Assembly: GCA_020629055.1 (NCBI GenBank)
Contig: JAHDEB010000040.1
Span: 1 to 37,389, forward strand
Length of the DNA: 37,389 nt
Source: Chloroflexota bacterium
Lineage (GTDB): Bacteria; Chloroflexota; Anaerolineae; Promineifilales; Promineifilaceae
Direction of reading: 5' to 3'
The notes under the pieces were generated by a model. The model saw only the letters and a list, made by a program, of their open reading frames with translations, was not told the DNA's origin and did not search any database. Positions 37,209-37,389 of the stretch are shown here, one piece after another. Positions within the stretch are counted from its first letter, which is position 1; every line of letters begins with the position of its first letter. The position numbers were made by a program, and so were the translations under genes.

Positions 37209-37389
37209 AACTTGTAAAGCCCTTTGGCATTTTTCACCATGATTTTTTGACGCAGTTCTGCATCAATTTTTATCGGAAACGCCTGATCCGGTGCATCAAA
37301 ATCCCAATGGGGATAATCAGTCGCAAACATGATGCGGTCCGGCATGTTGATCGCATCTAGCATTTGATGAAAGAATTTGTTTTGAGATG
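37205..37389 (-). CDS. Amidohydrolase (Amidohydro_2 family), C-terminal part
   Basis: Only the last 61 codons lie in the window; the rest is beyond the right edge. The protein end reads M-F-A-T-D-Y-P-H-W-D-F-D, carrying the catalytic metal-binding aspartate of the Amidohydro_2 (PF04909) barrel, then I-M-V-K-N-A-K-G-L-Y near the terminus. Members hydrolyse or decarboxylate ring acids and lactones. The ATGA overlap with the Rieske gene suggests that the two cooperate, possibly in aromatic or terpenoid breakdown. Confidence 0.8.
   Translation of the reverse strand, partial: SQNKFFHQMLDAINMPDRIMFATDYPHWDFDAPDQAFPIKIDAELRQKIMVKNAKGLYKL

Noticed and set aside
1-37389. CRISPR arrays, tRNA genes, rRNA genes, transposases and phage genes
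   Set aside because: I found no regularly spaced repeats, no recognisable tRNA or rRNA sequence and no mobile-element protein in any frame.

Overview
The window looks like a chromosomal segment from a free-living bacterium, most probably a Chloroflexota (Anaerolineae-like) lineage. That placement is an inference from gene content: one-chain glycyl-tRNA synthetase, several GT-C membrane glycosyltransferases with a C-terminal beta-rich module, lipoproteins with Thr/Pro-rich spacers, and a multi-GAF histidine kinase. Base composition is close to balanced, but the palindrome CGGCCG occurs about 130 times by hand count against about 9 expected. No rRNA, tRNA, CRISPR array, transposase or phage module was seen. 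Almost all genes look intact; only the last one is cut by the window edge.

Layout. 54-1588: small unknown protein, GNAT acetyltransferase and an SMC/ABC-like ATPase on the plus strand. 1866-4755: a stress-type regulatory cluster, with a small membrane protein divergent from an ECF sigma factor, its TAATG-coupled putative anti-sigma protein, a DMSP-lyase-like cupin and a DUF4177-like protein. 4880-7546: YghU-type glutathione transferase, then a secreted GH5-family lipoprotein glycosidase with an inserted domain. 7798-12325: fused glycyl-tRNA synthetase, PrxQ-like peroxiredoxin and a double-GNAT protein. 12341-16057: monoglyceride-lipase-like hydrolase, DJ-1/PfpI protein, GT87-like membrane protein and YchF. 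16304-27313: three large GT-C glycosyltransferases, an HhH DNA glycosylase, a multi-GAF sensor kinase and a lipoprotein.

27549-36700 is a nitrogen-assimilation locus. gltB and gltD (glutamate synthase) run leftward and amtB (ammonium transporter) runs rightward from a 662-base shared control region. That region holds a good promoter, an adjacent 14-base palindrome and a terminator-like leader before amtB. A 303-residue protein of unknown function follows amtB, where GlnK is often found. The window closes with a Rieske ferredoxin-like protein translationally coupled to a truncated Amidohydro_2-type hydrolase.

The points most worth a second look are the CGGCCG palindrome, the C-terminal module shared by the GT-C enzymes, the pair of identically placed 3'-end palindromes after the glycyl-tRNA synthetase and the sensor kinase, the amtB leader, and the unknown amtB-linked protein. 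I did not find an obvious new defence or biosynthetic system.
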